Source: Phosphoribacter sp037045055 (GTDB lineage: Bacteria > Actinomycetota > Actinomycetes > Actinomycetales > Dermatophilaceae). From it: 64,000 bases of DNA. The stretch is from NCBI GenBank assembly GCA_037045055.1, contig JBAOHJ010000003.1, forward strand, positions 124,001-188,000. Direction: 5' to 3'. Shown here piece by piece: positions 25,586-34,372 of this stretch (positions are counted from its first letter, which is position 1; every line of letters begins with the position of its first letter). The position numbers were made by a program, and so were the translations under genes. Under the pieces are notes generated by a model. The model made no database searches and was not told where the DNA came from. It saw only the letters and a list, made by a program, of their open reading frames with translations.

Positions 25586-26752
25586 TCAGCTCGCCCGGCG
25601 CAGGATGTCCGCCAGCTCGTCGTCGGTGAGCTGCACCGGGTTGGCCTGCATGCTGCTGGCCAGGCGCGCCTGGGCGACCAGCTCGGGCAGGTCGGCCTCG
25701 CCCATCCCGTAGCCGCCCAGGCCCGGCACGCCCAACCCGATCCGCAGGTCGGCCAGCCAACGGCCGGCCTCGTCGGCCGTGGCGTCCGGCCGCCCGGTGA
25801 GGGCCGCGGCGAGGTCGGCGAAGCGCGCGAGGATCGGGTGAGCCGAGTCGCGGGCCCGCAGGGCGGCGAGATTGCCCTCGACGACCGGGCCGAGCAGGGC
25901 CGCGCAGACGGCGCCGTGCGGGGCGGCATACCGGGCCCCGAGGACCGCCGCGAGGCCGTGCACGGCGCCCAGCCCCGCGTTGGCCAGGCACAGCCCGCCC
26001 AGCAGACTGGCCAGGGCGAGGTCCTCGCGACCCGGCGGGTCGTCGTCCAGGCCATCCCGGCCGGCCCGGGCCAGGCTGCGGGCGCTGCGGCGGATGCCCG
26101 CAAGCGCCAGGGCGTCGGTGACCGGGTTGGCCCGCAGGCTCAGATACGGCTCGACCAGCTGCGAGAGGGCGTCCGAGCCGCTCGCCGCGACGGTCGCCGG
26201 GGGCGCCCCGACGAGCAGGTCGGGGTCGACGAGGGCCACTCGCGGCAGCAACGTCGGGCTGCGCAGGCTGGCCTTGAGCGCACCCACGCTCAGCACGGCG
26301 TTGCGGGTGACCTCCGACCCGGTGCCCGCGGTGGTGGGGACCGCCAGGCACGGCAGACCCGGCCGGGTCAGCGGTCGACCCGCCCCGACGACCTCCAGGT
26401 GCTCCATCGGGTCCGTGCCGTGGTCGGCCAGCGCGGCGATCGCCTTGGCGGCGTCCAGGGCACTGCCGCCGCCCAGCCCGAGCACCGCCTCGGCGCCGTG
26501 CTCGCAGGCGGCCGCGATCCCCTGCCGGATCGCCTCGACGGTGGGCTCACCACCCACCGGGTATGCCGCCACAGCCACCCCGGTCGCCGCGAGCGCGGCC
26601 CGCACGGGCTCGGCGCGGGTGGCCGTCGCTCCGGTGACCAGCAGGACCCGAGCCGCGCCCAGGGTCGCGACGATCCCGGGCAGCTGCGCGGCCCGCCCGG
26701 CGCCGAATCGGATCTCGGTGGCCGTGGCCAGGTCGAACCGCGCGCCCGTCAC
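25586..26752 (-). CDS. iron-containing alcohol dehydrogenase
   Basis: Group III dehydrogenase of 388 residues. The nucleotide-binding LGGGSALDAAK lies near residue 95 and PTTAGTGSEVT near 140. The metal-binding Asp/His region begins DALSQLVEPY and continues GAVHGLAAVLG. Similarity is to maleylacetate reductase, glycerol dehydrogenase and related enzymes, so the substrate is open. The GTG start overlaps the upstream monooxygenase stop by GTGA. Confidence 0.88.
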   Translation of the reverse strand: MTGARFDLATATEIRFGAGRAAQLPGIVATLGAARVLLVTGATATRAEPVRAALAATGVAVAAYPVGGEPTVEAIRQGIAAACEHGAEAVLGLGGGSALDAAKAIAALADHGTDPMEHLEVVGAGRPLTRPGLPCLAVPTTAGTGSEVTRNAVLSVGALKASLRSPTLLPRVALVDPDLLVGAPPATVAASGSDALSQLVEPYLSLRANPVTDALALAGIRRSARSLARAGRDGLDDDPPGREDLALASLLGGLCLANAGLGAVHGLAAVLGARYAAPHGAVCAALLGPVVEGNLAALRARDSAHPILARFADLAAALTGRPDATADEAGRWLADLRIGLGVPGLGGYGMGEADLPELVAQARLASSMQANPVQLTDDELADILRRAS

Positions 26753-27066
26753 CAGCCGGTGTCCTCGGGCGTGACGTTGACGTACTTCACCGACGTCCTG
26801 GGCCGGGCCATCATCGGCGCCACCGTGTCACGCCAGGTGGCGTAGTGGGCGGTCTGCTTGTGGGCCGCCGCGGCGGCCTCGTCGCGGTAGACCTCCACGA
26901 GCACGACGTGCCCGGGATCGGCCCGGTCGCCCAGCACGTCGAAGCGCACCACCCCCGGCTCTGCGCGGCTGGCCCGGGCGTTGGCGTCGGTCGCCGCGAG
27001 GAAAGCCTCCAGGTGCTCGGGGAGCGCCGCGACGTCGACGTGGACGATGAGCAGGCTGGTCGACAT
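26749..27066 (-). CDS. putative quinol/antibiotic biosynthesis monooxygenase
   Basis: ABM-fold protein of 105 residues. The fold is shown by LLIVHVDVAALPEHLEAFLAA at the start, split here by a loop, and by the central VVLVEVYRDEAAAAAHKQT. Members include YgiN and the AI-2 degrading LsrG. It forms a two-gene, translationally coupled operon with the dehydrogenase downstream, which suggests successive steps on one small carbonyl or quinone substrate. That link is inference. Confidence 0.8.
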   Translation of the reverse strand: MSTSLLIVHVDVAALPEHLEAFLAATDANARASRAEPGVVRFDVLGDRADPGHVVLVEVYRDEAAAAAHKQTAHYATWRDTVAPMMARPRTSVKYVNVTPEDTGW

Positions 27067-27170
27067 GGTGGCGACCCTACCGAGCCGGTCGCGCGGATGC
27101 CGGGTGGAGCCGGTGCCCGATGCCGGCGCCGGGCGCTGCGCCGGGACGGACCGGGGCGCGCCGCCCGGCG

Positions 27171-29399
27171 CTACCCCAGCTCCAGACGTGGCTCGCCCAG
27201 CACCAGCCCGAGCTGGTCCAACCGCGCGATGATCGCCTCGGCCGGCACCTCGACGTGCTCGACGAGATCGTCCAGGTCGATCCCCGCCTCGACGGCGTCG
27301 CGAAGCTGCTCGTCCTGTGCCGCCGTCCAGGCATGTCCGACGGTCACCGCGGTCCGCGACGAGGGCGCCACCGGCGGGTCACCGGCCACCGGCCGTCCGT
27401 CGCCACCGGCCGTCGCCTCCGACCCGCGCAGCCGGGGCTCGGCGACCGGCAGCGGGTCGGGTGCCGTCTCGTCGAGCCGTCGCAACGCGGCCAGCACCTT
27501 CTCCCGGTCGGTCGTCGGCCAGAACGGCGGCAACGAGCGTTGCAGGAAGCCGGCATACCGCGCGGTGACCAGCCGCGAGTCGAGGAAGGCGACCACCCCG
27601 CGGTCGTCGTGCCGACGAACCAGGCGCCCGGATCCCTGGGCCAGGCGCAGCGCCGCGTGGGTGGCCGACACCGCCATGAACCCGTTGCCCCCCGTCCGCC
27701 CGATCGCCTGCGTCCGAGCCGACACCAGGGGGTCGTCGGGCCGGGGGAACGGGATCCGGTCGATGACGACCAGCTGGCACGACGATCCCGGCACGTCGAC
27801 CCCCTGCCACAGGCTCAGGGTGCCGAACAGGCAGGTCGAGGGCTCCCGGGCGAACCGGCGCACCAGGGTGGCCAGCCGGTCCTCACCTTGGCAGAGCACC
27901 TCGACGGGGGTGCCGTCCGCGGCGAAGCGCCCGCGCAATGCCTCGGTCGCGGCCTGGGCGGCGCGCATCGAGGAGAACAGCCCGAGCGTGCGACCGCCGG
28001 CGGCCCGGACCAGGGCCTCCAGCTCGTCGGTGGTCTGCACGGCGGTGCCGTCGCGCCCGGGCGCGGGCAGGTGGGCGGCGACGTAGGCGATGGCCTGGCG
28101 CGGGTAGTCGAACGGGCTGCCGACGTCCAGGCCGGTCCACTGCGGTGCGCCCTCGCCGCGCAGCCCGAGCGTGTCGGCCACCGCGTCGAACGAGCCACCC
28201 AGCTCCAGCGTCGCCGAGGTCAGCACCAGGGTGCGCCCGGAGAACACCTTGTCCCGCACCAGCATCGCCACCGACATCGGGGCGACCCGCAGGACCGGCC
28301 CGCGGGACTGCTCGTCGGTGAGCCACACGACGTCGAGCTCGCGACCCTCGATGATCCGCGAGGACACCTCGACGAGGTCATCGACCGCGGCCAGGGCGAC
28401 CTGCCGGCCGCCGTCGATCTCGGTGCCGGAGTCGGGCTTGAGGTCCGAGAGCACGGCCCGGGCGACGTCGTGCACCCGGCGCAGCGCCAGCACGAGCGAC
28501 TCCGACGGCGCCAGGACCCGGCCCGGCGGCATACCGTCCAGGGCACCGGCCAGCAGCGCCGCCGCGTCCTCCACCTGCGCGGTGCGCTCGGACATCCGCC
28601 CGACCCGCCGCGCCGCGGCGGTGACCGACCCGGGGCTGAGCTCGTCGGTGATGGTCGAGGTCACCCGGTCGACCAGCTCGTGGGCCTCGTCGACCACGAG
28701 GACGTCGTGCGGCGGCAGCATCTGGCGGCCCTCGAACGAGTCGATCGCCATGAACGCGTGGTTGGTGACGACGACGTCCACGTCGCGCGCGTGGGCCCGG
28801 GCCTGCTCGACGAAGCACTCCTGCGCCTGCGGGCATCGACTGCCGAGGCACTCGTGCGCCGACACCGAGACCTGCCGCCAGGCCCGCTCGGACACCCCGG
28901 GCACGAGCTCGTCGCGGTCGCCCGAGTCGGTCGACTCGGCCCACTGCCGCAACCGGACGACCTCTCGGCCCAGCCGCGAGGCCGCCTGGTCGACCTGCTC
29001 GACGCTGAGCAGCCCGTCGACCTCGTCGGGGAAGCCGCCGTCCAGCTTGTGCCGGCATAGGTAGTTGCGTCGCCCCTTGACCATGGCGAAGGTCGGCCGG
29101 CGGCCCAGCACCGGCTCGAGGGCGTCGGCGAGCATCGGCAGGTCGCGATCGACCACCTGGGCCTGCAGGGCCAAGGTCGCGGTGGCGACCACCACGGCGC
29201 GGCCCGTGTCGAACGCGTGGATCACCGCGGGTACGAGATAGGCCAGTGACTTGCCCGTGCCGGTGCCGGCCTGCACGAGCAGATGCCGCTGGCCCTCGAC
29301 CGCGGCCGCGACCGCCTGGGCCATCTGCACCTGGCCGGGACGTCGTCTGCCCCCGACGCCGTCGACGGCGGCGTCCAGCAATCGCTCGAGGGTCGGCAC
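27171..29399 (-). CDS. DinG/XPD-like ATP-dependent DNA helicase
   Basis: Superfamily 2 helicase of 742 residues. Walker A is AGTGTGKS near residue 43 and the DEAH box VVDEAHEL near 235. Four cysteines for a [4Fe-4S] cluster lie in NYLCRHKLD near 117 and CLGSRCPQAQEC near 178-189. The C-terminal motor half shows SLWQGVDVPG and the final arginine motif RLAQGSGRLVRR. GTG 29399 has TACCCT six bases upstream, overlapping a copy of the dispersed motif. Confidence 0.93.
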   Translation of the reverse strand: MPTLERLLDAAVDGVGGRRRPGQVQMAQAVAAAVEGQRHLLVQAGTGTGKSLAYLVPAVIHAFDTGRAVVVATATLALQAQVVDRDLPMLADALEPVLGRRPTFAMVKGRRNYLCRHKLDGGFPDEVDGLLSVEQVDQAASRLGREVVRLRQWAESTDSGDRDELVPGVSERAWRQVSVSAHECLGSRCPQAQECFVEQARAHARDVDVVVTNHAFMAIDSFEGRQMLPPHDVLVVDEAHELVDRVTSTITDELSPGSVTAAARRVGRMSERTAQVEDAAALLAGALDGMPPGRVLAPSESLVLALRRVHDVARAVLSDLKPDSGTEIDGGRQVALAAVDDLVEVSSRIIEGRELDVVWLTDEQSRGPVLRVAPMSVAMLVRDKVFSGRTLVLTSATLELGGSFDAVADTLGLRGEGAPQWTGLDVGSPFDYPRQAIAYVAAHLPAPGRDGTAVQTTDELEALVRAAGGRTLGLFSSMRAAQAATEALRGRFAADGTPVEVLCQGEDRLATLVRRFAREPSTCLFGTLSLWQGVDVPGSSCQLVVIDRIPFPRPDDPLVSARTQAIGRTGGNGFMAVSATHAALRLAQGSGRLVRRHDDRGVVAFLDSRLVTARYAGFLQRSLPPFWPTTDREKVLAALRRLDETAPDPLPVAEPRLRGSEATAGGDGRPVAGDPPVAPSSRTAVTVGHAWTAAQDEQLRDAVEAGIDLDDLVEHVEVPAEAIIARLDQLGLVLGEPRLELG

Positions 29400-29406
29400 C
29401 CGGACA

Positions 29407-29475
29407 GGGTATGCCGTGCCCGTGCGGCGACCGGCGGGCGCCGCGTCGGCACCGCCGGCCCGCCGCGGCATACCC
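29407..29475. repeat. 10-bp inverted pair of the dispersed motif
   Basis: GGGTATGCCG (29407-29416) and CGGCATACCC (29466-29475) are exact inverse complements 49 bases apart. They lie between the WS/DGAT stop and the helicase start, so an RNA hairpin could form after the WS/DGAT gene. The left arm also overlaps the helicase promoter. Confidence 0.75.
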
Positions 29476-29485
29476 CGGGGTCAGC

Positions 29486-31162
29486 TCAGCCGGCGGAGGC
29501 CCCGGTGGACCGGCGGGTGGCGCGGGGCTTGGGGTCCGGCACGGCCCGCAAGGCCGCCGACCCCGTCCGGGCCCGCCGGGCCGCCGGACGCTTGGACGCA
29601 CTGGCGGAGCGCGACGCGGCGGTGGCGAGGGCCGGCGGCGCGGTCGTCGCCGGGCTTGCCGGCGCGTCGACGATCCGGACCAGCTCGGCCAGCTCGGACC
29701 GGAGCAGGTCGGCCCACTCCCAGACGTCCTGGAAGGCGGTCGGGCAGCCGACGACGCCGATCTGCAGCTCGTCGCCGTAGGAGCTGGCGGTGAGGTTGTG
29801 GGCCAGCCCTTGGAAGAGGAAGGACACCGGGTAGAAGCCGGTCGCCTCGTGGCCGAACATCCGGAAATGCTCCCCCGGGCCGCGGATGTTGGAGATGGTG
29901 AAGTTGCCGGCCATGCTGGTGCGCCTGGACACCGGCTCGGGCATCAGGTCGGTGAGCCGCACCGACAGGTCCCAGAAGGTCTGCGGGATCATCCGACTCA
30001 TGTCGACCATCGCCTCGGTGGGCATGGTGTCGAAGTTCGCGCGGGCCGTCTTGTTGTTGACGTGCGCGACCCGCAGCCGTTGCACCGGGTCGGCGACGTG
30101 CACGGGCAGCTCGCCGAAGAAGCTCGACGCGTAGTTGGCCCAGTAGTTGTCCTCGTGACCCTTGCGCAGGGAGTACACCGACATGAGGATGAGCGGCTCG
30201 TCGACCGGGGCGCCGACCCGGGTGAGGTAGCGGCGAGCGGCGCCCGCGGACACGGCGGTGAGCACGGTGTGCAGGGTCACGCCGTAGTGTTTGCCGACCC
30301 GCAGCAGGTCCCCCAACGGCAGGCCGAAGAACGCGTAGCGCCGCTCGTCGGTCAGCTTGGCGTTGAACGGCGTCGACGGCAGCGGCAGCCGCGGGACGAC
30401 CGGCTCGACCGGGGTGTCGCCGACCGCGCGGTTGCGTCCCACCAGCCGGCAGGCGAGCTGACCGACCGCTCCCGGCAGCAGCCGCGCGGCCATCGCCGGC
30501 ACCGCCGCGAGGCCTTCGTCCTCGTAGCGCGTCTTGGCCCAGGTGCCGGTGTCCTTGGCCACGGTGAGCAGCTGCAGGGGCAGCAGCACACTGCGGCGGG
30601 CCCCTCGGCCGGCCATCTCGACCCATTCCTCGCGCCGGCTGCGCCGCGCGGGTCGCCGGTCGCTGTCGGTGGGGGTGAAGGCGGTGGTAAACTCGTCGCC
30701 GAGCAGGCCGATGAGCCGCTGCATGGTGCCGCCGTCGGTCGCCGCGTGGTGGACCCGCACCAGATGGGCCACCCGGCGCTGCGACAACCCGTGCAGGATG
30801 GTGTAGTCCCACATCGGCCGGTCGCGCCCGATCCGCCGCTGCATGATCGCGGCGACCGCAGCCGCGACCTCGCGGTCCCCACCCGGCGCGGCGACGGTGA
30901 CCTCCCGGACGTGGTCGCGGACGTTGACCGGCACCTCGCGCCAGTACTGGTTGTTGACCCCTGTCGGCACCCCGGCGACGATCCGGCGCAGCGGCGGGAT
31001 GACGTCGAGGCGTTCCTCGAGCCGGGCGATCACCCGTGACACGTCGGCGGCGTCGTTGGTCTGCGTCGGCGCGAACACGAGCAGCGAGCCCATGACCGAC
31101 GGAGCCACGGCGGAGTGGTCGTAGGCGTAGAACATCCCGTCGAAGCCGGTGAGGTGTTGCAT
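29486..31162 (-). CDS. wax ester synthase/diacylglycerol acyltransferase (WS/DGAT)
   Basis: Acyl-CoA dependent acyltransferase of 558 residues that makes storage triacylglycerol or wax ester. The active-site motif HHAATDGG (HHxxxDG) lies near residue 139. The C-terminal domain has FTISNIRGPG and VGCPTAFQDVWEW. The last 60 residues are Ala/Arg-rich and outside the family. AAGGA precedes the ATG by six bases. It stands alone. Confidence 0.92.
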   Translation of the reverse strand: MQHLTGFDGMFYAYDHSAVAPSVMGSLLVFAPTQTNDAADVSRVIARLEERLDVIPPLRRIVAGVPTGVNNQYWREVPVNVRDHVREVTVAAPGGDREVAAAVAAIMQRRIGRDRPMWDYTILHGLSQRRVAHLVRVHHAATDGGTMQRLIGLLGDEFTTAFTPTDSDRRPARRSRREEWVEMAGRGARRSVLLPLQLLTVAKDTGTWAKTRYEDEGLAAVPAMAARLLPGAVGQLACRLVGRNRAVGDTPVEPVVPRLPLPSTPFNAKLTDERRYAFFGLPLGDLLRVGKHYGVTLHTVLTAVSAGAARRYLTRVGAPVDEPLILMSVYSLRKGHEDNYWANYASSFFGELPVHVADPVQRLRVAHVNNKTARANFDTMPTEAMVDMSRMIPQTFWDLSVRLTDLMPEPVSRRTSMAGNFTISNIRGPGEHFRMFGHEATGFYPVSFLFQGLAHNLTASSYGDELQIGVVGCPTAFQDVWEWADLLRSELAELVRIVDAPASPATTAPPALATAASRSASASKRPAARRARTGSAALRAVPDPKPRATRRSTGASAG

Positions 31163-31360
31163 GGCAGGTCCTTAGCTGGGCGAGGGATCGGGTGGAGAGC
31201 GGCCACCTCCCACGGTGCCACGTCCGGTGCTCGCCGTTACCGGCCGGTAGCCACGAATCGCCGGGTGGCCGCGTCTCGTTCGTCACGTCGCGTGCCGGTA
31301 TGCCGCGGCGGCCGGCGCGGTCACCACCCCAGGCGACGGCCGGGCAGCGCGCCGCCGCTG

Positions 31361-31378
31361 GGTATTACCCGGTAGCAT
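31361..31378 (+). promoter_or_regulatory. promoter and possible operator of the MazEF-type pair
   Basis: GGGTA-T-TACCC (31360-31370) is a short inverted repeat just before the -10 box TAGCAT (31373-31378). The antitoxin GTG follows the -10 by six bases. An antitoxin bound at the repeat would block the promoter. Confidence 0.45.
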
Positions 31379-31384
31379 CGCAGG

Positions 31385-31600
31385 GTGAAGCTCAGCGTGA
31401 GCCTGCCCGACGAGGACGTCGAGTTCCTCGACTCCTACGTGCGCCACCGGCTGGCCGAGTCGCGCTCGGCGGCCCTGCACGACGCCGTGCGCCTACTGCG
31501 GGCCACCGGCCTCGGGGACGACTACGCCTCGGCCTGGCAGGAGTGGGACACCAGCGGTCCGGGGCAGCAGTGGGAGGCGATCCGCGGTGCGGCGCGGTGA
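31385..31600 (+). CDS. ribbon-helix-helix antitoxin
   Basis: 71 residues. The N-terminal MKLSVSLPDEDVEFLDSYV is a typical MetJ/CopG-type beta strand and first helix. The acidic tail DYASAWQEWDTSG probably wraps the toxin. It overlaps the MazF-like toxin gene by 14 bases, the normal order for these modules. It is leaderless and probably represses itself through the inverted repeat upstream. Confidence 0.88.
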   Translation: MKLSVSLPDEDVEFLDSYVRHRLAESRSAALHDAVRLLRATGLGDDYASAWQEWDTSGPGQQWEAIRGAAR

Positions 31601-31946
31601 GCTGTGGCTGGCCGACCTCGCGGGCGGGCCGACCACCCCCAGCGGCACCGGCCCGCAGCCCGGACACCCCGTCGTCGTGGTGAGCAACGACGCCGCGAAC
31701 GCCGCTGCGGCGGCGTTGCGCCGAGGGCACGTCACCGTCGTCCCGGTGTCGACCGGGGCCGGGCGCGGCAGGCCGTTCCAGGTCGAGCTGGACCCGCAGG
31801 AGACGGGGCTGCGCGAGCCGGCCAAGGCGCAGGCCGAGCAGGTCCGCTCGCTGTCCGCCGCGCGGTTGTCGCGTCGCATCGGCGCGTTGTCCCCCCAGAC
31901 GATGCGCGCGCTCGACGACGCCCTGAGGGTGCACCTGGGCCTGTGA
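31587..31946 (+). CDS. MazF/PemK family mRNA interferase
   Basis: 119 residues. RRGELWLADL, HPVVVVSND, VTVVPVST and the C-terminal KAQAEQVRSL are standard MazF motifs. The Arg and Thr/Ser expected at the active site are present. The GTG start lies inside the antitoxin gene. The pair lies outside the larger toxin-antitoxin island at 43-46.6 kb. Confidence 0.9.
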   Translation: MRRGELWLADLAGGPTTPSGTGPQPGHPVVVVSNDAANAAAAALRRGHVTVVPVSTGAGRGRPFQVELDPQETGLREPAKAQAEQVRSLSAARLSRRIGALSPQTMRALDDALRVHLGL

Positions 31947-32007
31947 GGCCACTGCGCCGGCGAGCCCGACGATCGACGGCGGCGGGACCGCGGCCCGGCA
32001 CCGGTCG

Positions 32008-32480
32008 TCACGGCCGGCCGTCGACGACCAGCGGCCCGCCGTCCACCCTCCGCACCATGTGCACCTGATCGCGATCGTCGGGTCGCCCGCCGTTGCGCTC
32101 CCACCACCCGAAGCCGAGCAGCCGCCGATCGGGGCCGCGCAGGACCCCGAGCACCGAGCGCCCCTGCGCCCTGGACTGCTCGTGCTCGGCCAACGCGGCG
32201 GCGACCTGCCCGCGCGAGGCTCCCGGGAGGAATCCCACCGCGCCCCCCGCGTCGTTCACCGCGACCTACAGGCCCAGCAGCTCGCCGCGGGTGGTGTCGC
32301 TGGCTCCGCGCCCGTCTCGACCCGGGGGAGTTCGAGGCGCACTTGGCCGCTCCCCCGAGGCTCCGGCGACTCGAGCAGACCCGCGGCGCGGGCGACCCGC
32401 AACGCCGGCTCGTCGTCGGTGGCGCACCCGGCATACCACCGGACCGACCCGCCGCTCTCGGCGAGCCGGCCGGGTCGTGA
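32008..32480 (-). pseudogene. remnant of a GNAT-like acetyltransferase gene
   Basis: Minus-strand coding signal passes through two or more frames. One frame gives ALRVARAAGLLESPEP (about 32430-32370), another TTRGELLGL ending at 32266. A third gives VNDAGGAVGFLPGASRGQVA then GRSVLGVLR and LLGFGWWERNG, down to TGA 32008. GELLGL followed by AVGFLPG and LLGFGWW resembles the first strands of some actinobacterial GNAT N-acetyltransferases. The acetyl-CoA binding half is missing. The 83-residue frame 32008-32259 could be translated alone, but I favour a broken gene. Confidence 0.4.
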
Positions 32481-32534
32481 GCTCGGGCACCGGATCAGCC
32501 GAGGAGCCGCGGCCGACCAGCCCGGCCACCGGTG

Positions 32535-33029
32535 TCAGCCGGGGGTCACTGCGCGGGCGCCCAGCGGCGCGGCCAGCGGCACGCGCACCCAGAAGGTGCC
32601 CAGCAAGGCCGGCACCGGACCCTCGCACCCGGTGGCGCCGGGCACCCGACCGGCCCAGACGGTCACTGCGACCCGGTCGGCCGACTCCACCACGTCGACG
32701 CCGGTGACCGCGTCGCACGGCGGCCCGCCGGCGGCGACCTCGACCACGAGCATCTCGGCAGACGGGCGGACCACGGTCCAGGTCAGGCGACGTTCCCGTT
32801 GTCCGGCAACGGGATCCATGACCGAGGGGGTAGGCGGTGCCTGGTCGGCGGGCGGCGCGGGCCCGGGTCGCGGCGAGGTCGCCGGTGGCGCGGGAGGGAC
32901 GCCCGTCCCGGTGGCCCCGGGGCCCGACCCGCCCGACGCGCAGGCGGTCAGGGCGGCCAGAGCGGTCAGGCCGGCCAGCAACCCCAGCGGGGTGCCGGGG
33001 CCTCGACGGCGCACGCGCCCGAGCGGCAT
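32535..33029 (-). CDS. putative lipoprotein
   Basis: 164 residues with a lipoprotein signal: RVRRRG, a hydrophobic stretch, then the lipobox LTAC with Cys near residue 30. A Pro-rich linker of about 35 residues follows. The C-terminal domain (about 75-164) is not recognised; it has two Cys (PPCDAV, TGCEG) that may form a disulfide outside the cell. ATG 33029 follows TACCGT (33042-33037, minus strand) by seven bases, so it is probably leaderless. Confidence 0.7.
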   Translation of the reverse strand: MPLGRVRRRGPGTPLGLLAGLTALAALTACASGGSGPGATGTGVPPAPPATSPRPGPAPPADQAPPTPSVMDPVAGQRERRLTWTVVRPSAEMLVVEVAAGGPPCDAVTGVDVVESADRVAVTVWAGRVPGATGCEGPVPALLGTFWVRVPLAAPLGARAVTPG

Positions 33030-33091
33030 ACCCGCCACGGTACGCGCAGGCGCGCCCGGAGTGCCCGAGCGCGCCTGCCCCGGTTGGACGG

Positions 33092-34237
33092 TCACAGGTA
33101 CCGGGTGGAGTTGTAGAGACCCCACGCGTCGTCGTCGAAGTACGGCGACAGCATGATCGTCGGGTTGAGGATGCGGTCGATCCGGCTGTTGACGCCGTTG
33201 AGCCGACCCCAGTTGCCGTCGTAGTCGGTGAGCCAGCCCCCACCGGAGGACCCGCGAGTCATGTCGCAGGAGATCTTCACGGTCTGCGACCAGAACAGCC
33301 AGGCGTCCCACTCGGGCGAGGTCCAGCCCTGGCAGCGCATGAGGTTGCCGCCGTCGAAGGGCCACTCGGCGGGGTAGCCGAAGGCGTACTCGTAGACGCT
33401 CTTGCCGCGGTTGACGGTCAGGCCCTGTCCACCGAAGTAGTCGACGATGTGCCAGCCCCAGGTGGTGTTCATGATCGCCACGCCCATGTCCTGGGCGAAG
33501 TCCGACGAGCCGGACCAGGCGCTCTTGGTCCACAGCTGGTTGTAGCTCCAGGTGCCGTAGGGGCGCGGGTTGGCCAGGTCGTCGTCGTATGCCGGCACGA
33601 ACGTCCAGTTGTAGTGCCATGTGCCGCCGCTGCCGCCGTGCACGCAGTGCCCCGCGGTCCACACGGTGTCCTTGCCCTCGGAGTTGACGATGGTGCCCGA
33701 GCAGACGTAGTTCCCTCCGCCGGACTTGGTGAAGAAGACCTTGCCCATGGTGTAGGCGGTCGGCGAGTAAGACGGCAGGTTGGGGTTGGAGGCCGCCTCG
33801 ACCGGCCCGCCCGATCCGGGGAACTGCGTGCTCGCGACCCCGTCGACGCTGCGCGCCGGGCCGTCGTTGGTCGGCGTCTTCCGGCCGGCCTTGGCGTCGG
33901 CACGGCTCTTCTCCGAGTAGGCCGCGGACGCCTCGGCGACGGCGGAGTCGCTGTCGGCGGGCTTGGCCGACCGCATCCGCTCCGGTGTCCAGTAGGCCTC
34001 CAGCACCTGGGTGTCGGTCGCCCGAGCGCCGTACTTCGCCTTGCCCGCGGCCCTGGCCTCCGCGGTGAACGCGACCTGCGAGGTCGAGACGTCCGGGCTG
34101 GCCGCTCGGTCCCGAGCGGCCGCCGGGTCGGCGCCCGCACCGCTGGCGGCACCGGCCCCGGCCACGGACAGCGTTGCGGCGGCGAGGAGCCCGATGCTGG
34201 CGCCGAGCACGCGCCATCGGGAGAGTGGGTCATGCAT
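33092..34237 (-). CDS. secreted trypsin-like serine protease
   Basis: 381 residues. A signal peptide covers about residues 1-33 (RWRVLGASIGLLAAATLSV core). A propeptide-like region runs to about 140. The catalytic triad is His in VWTAGHCVHGG near 195, Asp in QDMGVAIMN near 252 and Ser in TRGSSGGGW near 329. Cys pairs around the His and Ser suggest disulfides. ATG 34237 has GAGAGG eight bases upstream. A longer in-frame start at 34264 would spoil the signal peptide. Confidence 0.9.
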   Translation of the reverse strand: MHDPLSRWRVLGASIGLLAAATLSVAGAGAASGAGADPAAARDRAASPDVSTSQVAFTAEARAAGKAKYGARATDTQVLEAYWTPERMRSAKPADSDSAVAEASAAYSEKSRADAKAGRKTPTNDGPARSVDGVASTQFPGSGGPVEAASNPNLPSYSPTAYTMGKVFFTKSGGGNYVCSGTIVNSEGKDTVWTAGHCVHGGSGGTWHYNWTFVPAYDDDLANPRPYGTWSYNQLWTKSAWSGSSDFAQDMGVAIMNTTWGWHIVDYFGGQGLTVNRGKSVYEYAFGYPAEWPFDGGNLMRCQGWTSPEWDAWLFWSQTVKISCDMTRGSSGGGWLTDYDGNWGRLNGVNSRIDRILNPTIMLSPYFDDDAWGLYNSTRYL

Positions 34238-34372
34238 GGTCTGCACCTCTCGGCTTGCGGGCACCCCGTGCGCCCGGTCCGTGGGTAGTGAGGTGGCTGC
34301 CGGATCCCGAGATACCCGACCGCCCCCGATCTCGCCCCATCGGGCAGGGCGCCGGCACGATCGGCCGGTCGG

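Noticed and set aside
26749..27066. Monooxygenase as LsrG in autoinducer-2 breakdown
   Set aside because: No lsr transport, kinase or other quorum genes are nearby; the ABM fold is too general.
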